Shown one piece after another: positions 8,166 through 15,964 of a stretch of 64,000 nt of DNA; the stretch's first letter is position 1, and the number at the start of each line of letters is the position of its first letter. A model generated the notes under the pieces. It worked only from the letters and a program-made list of their open reading frames with translations, did no database searches and was not told the origin of the DNA. The DNA is from Amycolatopsis sp. FBCC-B4732 (lineage in GTDB: Bacteria > Actinomycetota > Actinomycetes > Mycobacteriales > Pseudonocardiaceae). The DNA is taken from the NCBI RefSeq assembly GCF_023008405.1, contig NZ_CP095376.1, positions 4,116,001-4,180,000 on the forward strand. Direction: 5' to 3'. Position numbers and translations under genes: made by a program.

Positions 8166-9496
8166 CCCAGCACCAACCCGGGCTGCGGGAAGCCGCCGCA
8201 CAGGTCGGACAGCGTCTGCACCGCGGCCCCCGAAGCCGCGGCCCGCGAGGCGATCGGCTCCAGGTCCACCTCCGCCAGCGCGCACAAGTGCAGCCCGGCC
8301 GCCGACGGAACCACCCGGAGGCGGTCCGCGAACCGGCGGTCCAAAGTAGACACCAGCCGCTCGTGCCGGTCCGCGTACACCTTCGTCGCGCGGCGGAGGT
8401 GGCGGGCGAACAGGCCCTCGTCGATGAAGCGGGCCAAAGCCGCCTGCACTGGGAGGTCGCCGTGCCAGTCGGAGAGCTGGCGGGCGTGGCGCAACGCCTC
8501 GCGCAGCGACGCCGGGGCGACCAGGAAACCCAGGCGCAGCATCGGGAGCAGCGTCTTCGAGAACGATCCCACGTACGCCACCCGCCCGCCGCGGTCCAGG
8601 CTCTGCAACGGCTCCAGCGGCCGGTCCGAGAACCGGAATTCGCTGTCGTAGTCGTCTTCCACGATCACCGCGTCCGCGCGGGCGGCCCACGCCAGCAGCG
8701 CCGTCCGCCGGGCCAGGGACATCGGGGTGCCGAGCGGGAACTGGTGGGACGGCGTCACGTACACCAGCTTCGTGCGCGGAGGCAGCGCCGCGACGTCGAG
8801 GCCTTCGCCGTCCACCGGTACTCCGACGACGTCGGCGCCGTGCGACGCGAACAGCAGCTTCGCCAGCCGGTAGCCGGGCTCTTCGACGGCGACCCGGTCG
8901 CCCGGGGACAGCAGCACGCGGCAGAGGAGGTCCAGTGCCTGCTGCGCGCCTTGGGTGACGAGGACGTCGCCGGTGTCCGCGCGCACCGAACGCGAGACGC
9001 CGGCGTGGCGGGCGATCGCCGCGCGCAGAGCCGGGTGGCCGCCCGGGTCGGCGTACTGGGCCACGCCGTCGCGGAGTTCGCGGGAGAGGAAGCGGCGCCA
9101 GGTTTCGAGGGGGAACAGCGCCGGGTCCGGGATGCCGACCCGGAAGTCGAAGCGCGGCGCCTGGACGTCGGCGGCGACCGGGGGCGGCAGCGAGCGCCAG
9201 ACCGGCTTCGGCTGCGGCCCCGCCGCCGAGGGTGCCGAACGCGGTCGCGGCGCAGGCAGCGACGCCGAGACGTACGTGCCCGCGCCGACGCGGCCGGTGA
9301 GGAAGCCGTCGGCGGTGAGGCGGTCGTAGGCCACCGCGACCGTGTTGCGCGAGACCGCCAGGCGCCGGGCCAGTTCGCGGGTCGGCGGCAGCCGCTCCCC
9401 CGCGCGCAGCCTGCCGTCCAGGACGGCGTCGCGCAGCTGGCGGTAGATCCGGAGGCTGAGGTCGCCACGCCCGGCCAGGCTGACGTGGAAGTCCAT
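8093..9496 (-). CDS. MocR-type (GntR HTH plus aminotransferase-like) regulator, PdxR-like
   Basis: 467 residues. Residues 10-75 form a GntR winged helix (RIYRQLRDAVLDGRLRAGER, PTRELARRLAVSRNTVAVAY). A linker rich in Pro follows, then a fold-type I aminotransferase domain from about 110 to the end. The PLP-binding lysine is in GSFSKTLLPMLRLG (about residue 315), the cofactor Asp in VIVEDDYDSEFRF, and the phosphate-binding Arg nearby. The best-known member, PdxR, senses pyridoxal phosphate and controls PLP synthesis, but no pdxS/pdxT lies here. The divergent MFS at 9578 is the likely target. The intergenic region carries repeats of ATTGG. Confidence 0.92.
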   Translation of the reverse strand: MDFHVSLAGRGDLSLRIYRQLRDAVLDGRLRAGERLPPTRELARRLAVSRNTVAVAYDRLTADGFLTGRVGAGTYVSASLPAPRPRSAPSAAGPQPKPVWRSLPPPVAADVQAPRFDFRVGIPDPALFPLETWRRFLSRELRDGVAQYADPGGHPALRAAIARHAGVSRSVRADTGDVLVTQGAQQALDLLCRVLLSPGDRVAVEEPGYRLAKLLFASHGADVVGVPVDGEGLDVAALPPRTKLVYVTPSHQFPLGTPMSLARRTALLAWAARADAVIVEDDYDSEFRFSDRPLEPLQSLDRGGRVAYVGSFSKTLLPMLRLGFLVAPASLREALRHARQLSDWHGDLPVQAALARFIDEGLFARHLRRATKVYADRHERLVSTLDRRFADRLRVVPSAAGLHLCALAEVDLEPIASRAAASGAAVQTLSDLCGGFPQPGLVLGYGSIPVERIDDGLEVLDGAWGSS

Positions 9497-9509
9497 CGCG
9501 CGAGCCTAC

Positions 9510-9540
9510 ATTGGCCCAATCCGAATAGTCAGAATTGGAT
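9510..9540. promoter_or_regulatory. ATTGG repeats, candidate MocR binding region
   Basis: ATTGGCCCAAT at 9510-9520 is an inverted repeat of ATTGG around one base. A second direct ATTGG lies at 9534-9538, 24 bases from the first. On the MocR strand TGACTA and TAGGCT are 17 bases apart and overlap the repeat. MocR factors usually bind two spaced direct repeats between divergent genes, which matches this layout. Confidence 0.5.
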
Positions 9541-9577
9541 CTGGGATCAAGCCAAAGCCGGACCTACTGTCATCCTC

Positions 9578-10786
9578 ATGACGAAGACCCCGGACCGCCT
9601 GCTCGCCGCCGCTCAGCTGGTGGGCTCGCTCGGCGACGGCGCGTTCCTGACCTGCTCGGTGCTGTTCTTCACCCGGATCGCCGGGCTGACCCCGGCGCAG
9701 GTCGGGCTCGGCCTCACCCTCGGCTGGGCGGTCGGCTCGGTCACCGGGGTGCCGCTGGGCCACCTCGCCGACCGGCACGGCGCCCGCGGCTCCGCGGTGC
9801 TGCTGGCCCTGGCGACCGGCGCGTCGATCCTGACATTCCTGGTGGTCCGCTCGCCGGTGCTGTTCGTGCTCGCCGCCTGCCTCTACGGCAGCTGCCAGAC
9901 CGGGCTGGCCGCCGCCCGCCAGGCGCTGCTGGCCGCGCTCGCCGATCCCGAACGCCGGACGCGCATCCGGGCGCAGCTGCAGTCCGCGGGCAACGCCGGG
10001 CTCGCGGTCGGCGCCGGCCTGGGCGGGCTCGCGCTTTCGGCCGACACCGCCTCGGCGTACCTCACGGTCTTCGTCCTCGACGCCGGGAGTTTCGCGGTCA
10101 CCGCGGCGCTGCTGCTCGCGCTCCCCGCCGTGCCGGTGGCGGCGCCGCGCACCGGCGAGCCGAAGCTGGCCGTGCTGCGCGACCGCCCGTACGCGCTGGT
10201 GACCCTGCTCAACGCGATCCTGTTGCTGCGCATGCCGTTGCTGAGCGTCGCGATCCCGCTGTGGATCGTCGAACACACCGCCGCGCCGAGCTGGACGGTG
10301 TCCGCGCTGTTCGTGCTCAACACGGTCGTGGTGGTGCTGCTGCAGGTGCGGGTCGCCGGACGGCTCGCGGGCACCGGCGCCGCGGCGCGGATGGTCCGCC
10401 GGTCCGGGGTGCTGCTGCTCGTCTCCTGCGTGGCCTTCGCGGCCTCGGCGTACGGCAGTTCGCCGTGGATCGCCTTCGCGGTGCTCGTCGTGGGTGCGCT
10501 GGTGCAGGTGGCCGGCGAGATGCTGCAGTCGGCGGGCTCGTGGGAGATCGGCTTCGCGCTCGCGCCGGCCGACCAGCAGGGTCAGTACCAGGGCTTCTTC
10601 GGCACCGGCGTGTCGGTGGCCCGCGCGCTCGGGCCGGTGCTGCTCAGCACCGTCGTGATCGGCTGGGGCCTGCCGGGCTGGCTGCTGCTGGGCGCGGTCT
10701 TCCTGGCCGCGGGCTGGGCGATGGGCCCGGCGGTCCGCTGGGCTCAGGCCGCGAAGCCCGTCAGGATTTCAGTCGCCGCGCGTTGA
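9578..10786 (+). CDS. MFS transporter
   Basis: 402 residues with about 12 membrane segments. Motif A-like GHLADRHGARGSAVLLAL lies between helices 2 and 3, and the central loop is around RTGEPKLAVLRDRPYAL. GQYQGFFGTGVSVARALGPV near 350 is a typical helix-11 region of exporters. TACTGT at 9565-9570 sits close to the ATG, compatible with a leaderless or short-leader transcript. It diverges from the MocR regulator, which probably controls it, and overlaps the convergent regulator gene by 26 bases. Substrate unknown. Confidence 0.85.
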   Translation: MTKTPDRLLAAAQLVGSLGDGAFLTCSVLFFTRIAGLTPAQVGLGLTLGWAVGSVTGVPLGHLADRHGARGSAVLLALATGASILTFLVVRSPVLFVLAACLYGSCQTGLAAARQALLAALADPERRTRIRAQLQSAGNAGLAVGAGLGGLALSADTASAYLTVFVLDAGSFAVTAALLLALPAVPVAAPRTGEPKLAVLRDRPYALVTLLNAILLLRMPLLSVAIPLWIVEHTAAPSWTVSALFVLNTVVVVLLQVRVAGRLAGTGAAARMVRRSGVLLLVSCVAFAASAYGSSPWIAFAVLVVGALVQVAGEMLQSAGSWEIGFALAPADQQGQYQGFFGTGVSVARALGPVLLSTVVIGWGLPGWLLLGAVFLAAGWAMGPAVRWAQAAKPVRISVAAR

Positions 10787-12194
10787 GCCCGTACTGCGCC
10801 AGTTTCCGGTAGAGCGTCGCGCGGCCCATGCCGAGCTTCGCCGCGGCCTGCACGACCGTCGCGCCCGGCTCGGCCAGGCAGCGGACGATCTCGTCGCGTT
10901 CCAGCGCCTGCAGCCGGCTCAGCCGGTGCCCGACCCCGGTGAAGACCTCCGCGGGCAGCTGCGGAGTGTCGACCACCTGAGACCGTGAAGCGGCTTCGCG
11001 CACAACGCGCCGAAGCTGCTTCGCGTTCTCAGGCCAGTCGTACGCCGTCAGTGCGCGAGCCGCCGCCGGGGTGAACGTGACGTCGCGGCCGCGGTCGCGC
11101 CGGGCGAAGTGGCGGGCCAGCGGGAGGACGTCGTCCGGGCGGAACCGCAGCGCCGGGACCTCCACGACCCGGTCGACCAGCGGGCTCAGCGCGACCGGCA
11201 CCGAAGCGGCGTCCGCGGCGGTGAGGACGAACGGCGGCAGCTCGTCGTGCCGGACCTCGGCGAAGAGCCGGGCCAGCTCCTCCGCCGCCCACGCCGGCAG
11301 CGCGTCCACGCCCGAGACGATGACGCAGGTTTCGGCCTTGGCCAGCTCGGGCGTCCACAACGTCAGCCAGCTGCCGACGTCGTCGGGGGCCGGCGGGCGC
11401 GCGTTGAGAACGCGTTCGCGGGGCCGCAGCTCCCGCCGCGCCAGCGACGCCAGCGCCGTCTTGCCCGCGCCCGGTTCGCCGACGACCGCGACGACCCGGC
11501 CGCCGGCCAGTGCGGTCCGCGCTTCGGCGACCGCGGTGGTCCAGGCGGGCGAGAGCCGCGGCAGGTCGCCGGGGTCGACCCGGTCGGCGTAGACGCGGAA
11601 GACCTCGCCCCGCGGGGTCGGGCGGGCGGTGCGGCCGGACGCGCGGGCCAGCATCAGCGCGGCGGTGTTCCCGGCCGCGGCCTGGGCCAGCGCGAGCAGC
11701 AGCTCCGAGGACTGCTCCGACCACGTCGTCAGGTTGACGCTGCCGGCCAGCCCGCCGGTCAGCGGGTCCAGCACCGGCACCGCCGCGCACGTGTAGCCGC
11801 GCAGGTCGGTGCAGTAGTGCTCGGCCGCGCGCACCAGCGACGGCGCCCGGTCGGCCAGCGCCAGGCCCAGCCCGTTGGTGCCCGCGTTGCTCTCCGCGAA
11901 GTAGAAGCCGGGTGCCAGGTGCACCTTGTCGAGCGAGCGGTTGATGCCGGCGTCCGTGCACAGCCGGCTCAGCACGAGGCCTTCGCTGTCGGTGATCATC
12001 AGGCTGATCGGCTCGTTGGCCAGCGTCGCCTGCAGGCCGCGCAGCACTTCGGTGCCGCATTCGTAGAGCAGCGAGCCGGTGTCGACCGCACCGGAGAACA
12101 CCGGCACGACCTCGTCTTCCGGGACGCCGTAGCGCTCGCTGCGCTGCCAGGACGCCCGCAGCCGGGCCGCGTCGAACGAACGCGTGACCTGCAT
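10761..12194 (-). CDS. AcoR/MimR-type GAF-AAA-Fis regulator
   Basis: 477 residues. An N-terminal GAF-type sensor (about 35-190, with ESNAGTNGLGLALADRAPSL and HYCTDLRGYTCAAVPVLDPL, the hallmark of the AcoR/acetoin-regulator family) is followed by a shortened AAA domain. That domain has Walker A GEPGAGKT near 245 and a degenerate Walker B (CVIVSGVDAL). The C-terminal Fis-type helix-turn-helix is VVQAAAKLGMGRATLYRKLA. The sigma-54 contact loop GAFTGA is absent, in keeping with actinomycetes that lack RpoN. ATG 12194 is supported by GGAG 9 bases upstream and excludes an extra 36 residues. It diverges from the amidohydrolase operon, exactly like MimR next to propane/acetone monooxygenase clusters, so it probably activates that operon. 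Confidence 0.87.
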   Translation of the reverse strand: MQVTRSFDAARLRASWQRSERYGVPEDEVVPVFSGAVDTGSLLYECGTEVLRGLQATLANEPISLMITDSEGLVLSRLCTDAGINRSLDKVHLAPGFYFAESNAGTNGLGLALADRAPSLVRAAEHYCTDLRGYTCAAVPVLDPLTGGLAGSVNLTTWSEQSSELLLALAQAAAGNTAALMLARASGRTARPTPRGEVFRVYADRVDPGDLPRLSPAWTTAVAEARTALAGGRVVAVVGEPGAGKTALASLARRELRPRERVLNARPPAPDDVGSWLTLWTPELAKAETCVIVSGVDALPAWAAEELARLFAEVRHDELPPFVLTAADAASVPVALSPLVDRVVEVPALRFRPDDVLPLARHFARRDRGRDVTFTPAAARALTAYDWPENAKQLRRVVREAASRSQVVDTPQLPAEVFTGVGHRLSRLQALERDEIVRCLAEPGATVVQAAAKLGMGRATLYRKLAQYGLNARRLKS

Positions 12195-12284
12195 TCGCGG
12201 GTACTCCACCTCGGCCTCCCGGGACGCCTCGTCGCGTCGGACTCCCAGCCTACGTCCGCCGTCCGGGCGGCGGCCGCCCCGCGC

Positions 12285-12301
12285 TGTCTCATATCGAGAC
12301 A
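12285..12301. promoter_or_regulatory. TGTCTC-N5-GAGACA dyad, candidate MimR-type operator
   Basis: TGTCTC (12285-12290) and GAGACA (12296-12301) form a perfect six-base inverted repeat around ATATC, 45 bases before the amidohydrolase ATG and 90 bases before the regulator start. Position and symmetry suit a dimeric Fis-type HTH protein. Confidence 0.6.
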
Positions 12302-12346
12302 CCCGGCGGGTCCCTGACCAGCGCCGACATCCCTAGCGTCCCCCGC

Positions 12347-13360
12347 ATGTACAGCAAAGACGGCGAGACCTACTTCATCGTGGACGCCCACGTGGCGCTC
12401 TGGGACGCGCGTCCGGAGAACCAGCGGAACATCCACGGAAAGCAGTTCATCGACTGCTTCTACGACTACCACCGCAACCTCAGCCCCGAAGCCGAGGTCT
12501 GGCCCTATGAGGACTACCTCTACCAGGGCGGCGAGCGGCTGATGCGCGACCTGTTCGAGAACGGCTACGTCGACCACGCGATCTTCCAGCCCGCGCACCT
12601 CGGCGCGTTCTACGAGAACGGCTTCGGGCAGACCGAAGAAGCCTTCGCGCTGACGCGCAAGCACGAAGGGAAGCTCACCTACAACCACTTCTTCGACCCG
12701 CGCTTCGAGCAGGCGGGGATCGACCAGCTGCGCCGCGACGCCGAGCGGTTCGGCCTCAAGGGCGTCAAGCTCTACACCGCCGAGTGGCAGGGCGATTCGC
12801 GCGGCTACAAGCTCGACGACAAGTGGACGTACAAGTACTTCGAAGCCTGCCAGGAACTGGGCATCAGGAACATCCACGTCCACAAGGGACCGACGATCCG
12901 GCCGCTGGACCGCGACGCCTTCGACGTCGCCGACGTCGACCACGCGGCGACCGACTTCACCGACCTCAACTTCGTGGTCGAGCACTGCGGCCTGCCGCGG
13001 CTGGAGGACTTCTGCTGGATCGCGACGCAGGAGCCGAACGTCCACGCGGGACTCGCGGTCGCCATCCCGTTCATCCACACGCGGCCGCGGTACTTCGCGC
13101 AGATCATCGGCGAGCTGCTGTACTGGCTGGACGAGGACCGCATCCAGTTCTCCAGCGACTACGCGCTGTGGACGCCGAAGTGGCTGATCGAGCGGTTCGT
13201 CGACTTCCAGATCCCGGAGGACCTGCCGGAGTACGCGCCGCTGACCGTCGAGCAAAAGAAGAAGATCCTCGGGCTCAACGCGGCGGCGATGTACGACATC
13301 CCGGTACCGGCGGAACTGCGGCTGGCTCCGGTCGAGCCGCAGGCCGTTTCGGTGGCCTGA
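12347..13360 (+). CDS. Amidohydrolase-2 family protein of propane/acetone monooxygenase clusters
   Basis: 337 residues, a TIM-barrel metal-dependent hydrolase-like protein. Instead of the usual HxH the N-terminus reads IVDAHVALWD, so one metal ligand His may be missing. LTYNHFFDPRFEQAG, VKLYTAEWQGDSRGYK, RNIHVHKGPTIRPL and FVVEHCGLPRLEDFC give later barrel strands, and IQFSSDYALWTPKW has the terminal Asp. Proteins of this type sit directly downstream of prmABCD/mimABCD binuclear iron monooxygenase genes and are thought to help assemble or maintain the hydroxylase. Here it is first in a three-gene operon with only one base before the next start. Confidence 0.85.
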   Translation: MYSKDGETYFIVDAHVALWDARPENQRNIHGKQFIDCFYDYHRNLSPEAEVWPYEDYLYQGGERLMRDLFENGYVDHAIFQPAHLGAFYENGFGQTEEAFALTRKHEGKLTYNHFFDPRFEQAGIDQLRRDAERFGLKGVKLYTAEWQGDSRGYKLDDKWTYKYFEACQELGIRNIHVHKGPTIRPLDRDAFDVADVDHAATDFTDLNFVVEHCGLPRLEDFCWIATQEPNVHAGLAVAIPFIHTRPRYFAQIIGELLYWLDEDRIQFSSDYALWTPKWLIERFVDFQIPEDLPEYAPLTVEQKKKILGLNAAAMYDIPVPAELRLAPVEPQAVSVA

Positions 13361-13361
13361 C

Positions 13362-14036
13362 GTGGATGCCCGCACCGCGCTGGACGCGGTTCTCGACCCG
13401 GAGCTCGACGAGCCCATCACCGACCTCGGCTTCGTCAAGTCCCTCGCCGTCGACGGCGGCCGGGTGACCGTCCACTTGCGGCTGCCGACGTCGTTCTGCG
13501 CGCCGAACTTCGCCTACCTCATGGCCTCGGACGCGAAGGACGTGCTGACGGCGCTGCCGTGGACCACCGAAGTCGTGGTGGAGCTCGACGACCACCACGA
13601 CTCCCCGCTGATCAACGCCGGTCTCGCCGCGGACGCGGGGTACCGCGGGACGTTCGGCCAAGAGGCCGACGAAGACCTCGAAGAACTACGGGAAACCTTC
13701 CGCCGCAAGGCCCACCAGGCGGCGATGGAACGCGCGCTGACCGTGCTGCTGCGGGAAGACGAGGACGCCGACCTGCACGGCGTCACCCTCGCGGACCTGC
13801 CGGACGTGCCCGCTTCAGCGGCTTTGCGCCGCCGCCGCGAGGCCCTCGGGCTGCCGGCCGAGCCGTCGTCGCCGGTGCTGGTCGACCACGACGGAACCCC
13901 GTTCCCCCGCGAGGAAATCCCGCTGCGGCTGCGGTTCGCCCGATCGGTCCGCATCTCGATCGAGGGCAACTCGCACTTCTGCCGCGGCCTGCTCCGCACC
14001 CGCTACCCCGAGTCCACTGTGGAGGTATCAGCGTGA
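13362..14036 (+). CDS. DUF59/MIP18-like metal-sulfur cluster assembly factor
   Basis: 224 residues. The first 100 form the DUF59 fold (ALDAVLDPELDEPITDLGFV, then VTVHLRLPTSFCAPNF). The reactive-type Cys lies in SFCAPNF near residue 47, as in SufT/PaaD-like proteins that help load iron or Fe-S centres. A charged helical extension follows, and the conserved C-terminus includes IEGNSHFCRGLLRTRYP. The GTG start lies one base after the previous stop and its own stop overlaps the dehydrogenase start (GTGA), so translation is coupled. A link to diiron hydroxylase maturation is inferred from conserved synteny in monooxygenase clusters. Confidence 0.85.
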   Translation: MDARTALDAVLDPELDEPITDLGFVKSLAVDGGRVTVHLRLPTSFCAPNFAYLMASDAKDVLTALPWTTEVVVELDDHHDSPLINAGLAADAGYRGTFGQEADEDLEELRETFRRKAHQAAMERALTVLLREDEDADLHGVTLADLPDVPASAALRRRREALGLPAEPSSPVLVDHDGTPFPREEIPLRLRFARSVRISIEGNSHFCRGLLRTRYPESTVEVSA

Positions 14037-15058
14037 AAGCCGTCCAGGTCGTCGGGTACGACGAACCGCTGCGGATGACCGACGTCCCGGAGCCGTCGGC
14101 GACCGGGCCGTACGACGTCGTCGTGCGGATCGGTGGCGCCGGCGTGTGCCGCACCGACCTCCACATCCTGGAGGGGCAGTGGAAGGAGAAGTCCGGCGTC
14201 ACGCTGCCCTACACGATCGGGCACGAGAACGCGGGCTGGGTGCACGCGGTCGGCAGCGCGGTCACGAACGTCGCCGAGGGCGACAAGGTGATCGTGCACC
14301 CGCTCATCACGTGCGGGCTGTGCCGCGCCTGCCGCTTCGGCGACGACGTCCACTGCGAGCAATCGCAGTTCCCCGGCATCGACACCGCGGGCGGCTACGC
14401 GGAGTACCTCAAGACGTCCGCGCGCAGCGTCGTGAAGATCGACGACTCGCTGGAGCCGGCCGACGTCGCGGCGCTCGCGGACGCCGGGCTGACGGCGTAC
14501 CACGCGGCGGCCAAGGCGGCCCGGCGGCTGCGGCCGGGCGACAAGTGCGTCGTCATCGGCGCGGGCGGGCTCGGCCACATCGGCATCCAGGTGCTCAAGG
14601 CGATCTCGGCCGCCGAGCTGATCGTCGTCGACCGCAACCCGGACGCGGTGAAGCTGGCCCTCTCGATCGGCGCCGACCACGGCGTCATCGCCGACGGCTC
14701 GCAGGTCTCCGCGGTCCTCGACCTGACCGGCGGCCACGGCGCGGAAGCCGTCATCGACTTCGTCGGCGAAGGCGGGGCGACCCGCGACGGGATCGCGATG
14801 CTGCGGCGGGCCGGCGACTACCACGTCGTCGGCTACGGCGAGAACATCGACGTCCCGACGATCGACGTCATCTCGACGGAGATCACTCTGTTCGGCAACC
14901 TGGTGGGCTCGTACAACGACCTGTGCGAACTGATGGTGCTGGCCGCGCAGGGCCGCGTGAAGCTGCACACGGCCCGCTACCGGCTGGCCGAGTTCCAGAC
15001 GGCCCTGGACGACCTCACCGCGGGGCGCATCCGCGGCCGCGCGATCCTCGTCCCGTGA
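14033..15058 (+). CDS. Zinc-dependent NAD(P) alcohol dehydrogenase
   Basis: 341 residues, medium-chain dehydrogenase. Catalytic zinc ligands are Cys39 and His64-Glu65 (IGHEN). The structural zinc site is Cys94-Cys97-Cys100-Cys108. Rossmann motif GAGGLGHIG lies near 178, followed by IVVDRNP, whose Asp favours NAD. GGAGG is 7 bases before the GTG, which overlaps the previous stop by four bases. In monooxygenase clusters this enzyme oxidises the secondary alcohol or ketone intermediate. With the monooxygenase absent here its substrate is uncertain. Confidence 0.92.
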   Translation: MKAVQVVGYDEPLRMTDVPEPSATGPYDVVVRIGGAGVCRTDLHILEGQWKEKSGVTLPYTIGHENAGWVHAVGSAVTNVAEGDKVIVHPLITCGLCRACRFGDDVHCEQSQFPGIDTAGGYAEYLKTSARSVVKIDDSLEPADVAALADAGLTAYHAAAKAARRLRPGDKCVVIGAGGLGHIGIQVLKAISAAELIVVDRNPDAVKLALSIGADHGVIADGSQVSAVLDLTGGHGAEAVIDFVGEGGATRDGIAMLRRAGDYHVVGYGENIDVPTIDVISTEITLFGNLVGSYNDLCELMVLAAQGRVKLHTARYRLAEFQTALDDLTAGRIRGRAILVP

Positions 15059-15060
15059 CC

Positions 15061-15094
15061 GAGTAGCGCACTTTCACGTGAAAGTGCGCTACTC
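15061..15094. terminator. Perfect 34-bp palindrome between convergent genes
   Basis: GAGTAGCGCACTTTCAC at 15061-15077 is followed without a spacer by its exact reverse complement to 15094, centred on CACGTG. It begins two bases after the dehydrogenase stop and contains the stop codon of the convergent gene at 15089. As RNA it gives a long hairpin from either strand, so a shared bidirectional terminator is the simplest reading. It could also be a dispersed palindromic repeat. Confidence 0.75.
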
Positions 15095-15898
15095 GCTCTG
15101 CCGGGCCGCCGGGGCCTGGTGCAGGGAGAGGTCCTGACCGGCGGCGGAGTCCTGGGCCCAGGCGCCGGACTCCGCCGTCCACGTCTGCCCGGCGTAGCTC
15201 ACCTTGTCCACGCCCAGCGCCTCCGCGCGGCCGACCAGCCAGCTCGCGTACGCCCAGCCCTGGGCGGCCGGGTGGGCGCCGCTCAGCGTGGCCGTGCCCA
15301 GCTCCGCCGTCGCCTTGGCGGCGAGGTCGCCCGGGGCCGCGAGGGTCAGGTTGCGGCAGGTCAGCGCGGCCGGGAACTGGCCGTTGAACGCCGCGGCCAT
15401 GGCGCGGGCCTGCGACTCCCACTGCGCGTACGCGTCCGGCACCCCCGAACGCTGGATCTCCTGGGCGGCCTCGGTGATCGGCAGCGTCTCCCAGCCCGGC
15501 AGCTTCTCGAGCTTCTCGTAGAACGCCGTCGCCGCGTAGACGGGGTCGCGCAGCTGCGCGATCGTGCCCCAGCCCTGGCTGGGCCGCTGCTGGAACAGCC
15601 CGACCGAGTCGCGGTCACCGCCCTCGAGGTTCCGCAGCTTCGACTCCTGCAACGCCGTGGCCAGCGCGACCGTGGCCGCGTGCGCGGGCAGGCCCAGCTT
15701 CGTCCCGACCGCCGAGATCGTCGCCGCGTTGTCCATCTGCTCCGGCGTGAACGTGTAGCCGTCCTGCCCCGGCTGCGCGACGGTGCACCCCGGCGTCCGC
15801 ACCGGACTGCGCGACAGCACCACCGCCACGACGATTCCCGCGGTCAGCACGACGACCGCCCCCAGGAAGATCGCCACCTTCAGGCCACACCCGCGCAC
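15089..15898 (-). CDS. Membrane-anchored lytic-transglycosylase-like protein
   Basis: 269 residues. An N-terminal membrane helix (residues 7-28, VAIFLGAVVVLTAGIVVAVV) precedes an extracytoplasmic domain. Residues 55-120 (MDNAATISAVGTKLGLPAHA, ATALQESKLRNLEGGDRDSV, GLFQQRPSQGWG) look like a lysozyme/transglycosylase core with the ES(K/N)...GLFQ pattern, in which Glu of QESK would be the general acid. Actinobacterial relatives are often mislabelled as heavy-metal transporters. The stop lies inside the palindromic terminator. Peptidoglycan remodelling is an inference. Confidence 0.7.
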   Translation of the reverse strand: MRGCGLKVAIFLGAVVVLTAGIVVAVVLSRSPVRTPGCTVAQPGQDGYTFTPEQMDNAATISAVGTKLGLPAHAATVALATALQESKLRNLEGGDRDSVGLFQQRPSQGWGTIAQLRDPVYAATAFYEKLEKLPGWETLPITEAAQEIQRSGVPDAYAQWESQARAMAAAFNGQFPAALTCRNLTLAAPGDLAAKATAELGTATLSGAHPAAQGWAYASWLVGRAEALGVDKVSYAGQTWTAESGAWAQDSAAGQDLSLHQAPAARQSE

Positions 15899-15964
15899 CC
15901 TGCCTCGCCTTCACCCGTTCGCACCAGTCTGCCAAAACCAGGACGCGGGGCGGCGGGTGGAGGT

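Noticed and set aside
6878..10786. 1,300-codon plus-strand frame spanning two MFS genes
   Set aside because: Only its last third (from ATG 9578) is a real transporter; the rest runs through the MFS gene at 6732 in another frame and opposite to the MocR gene.
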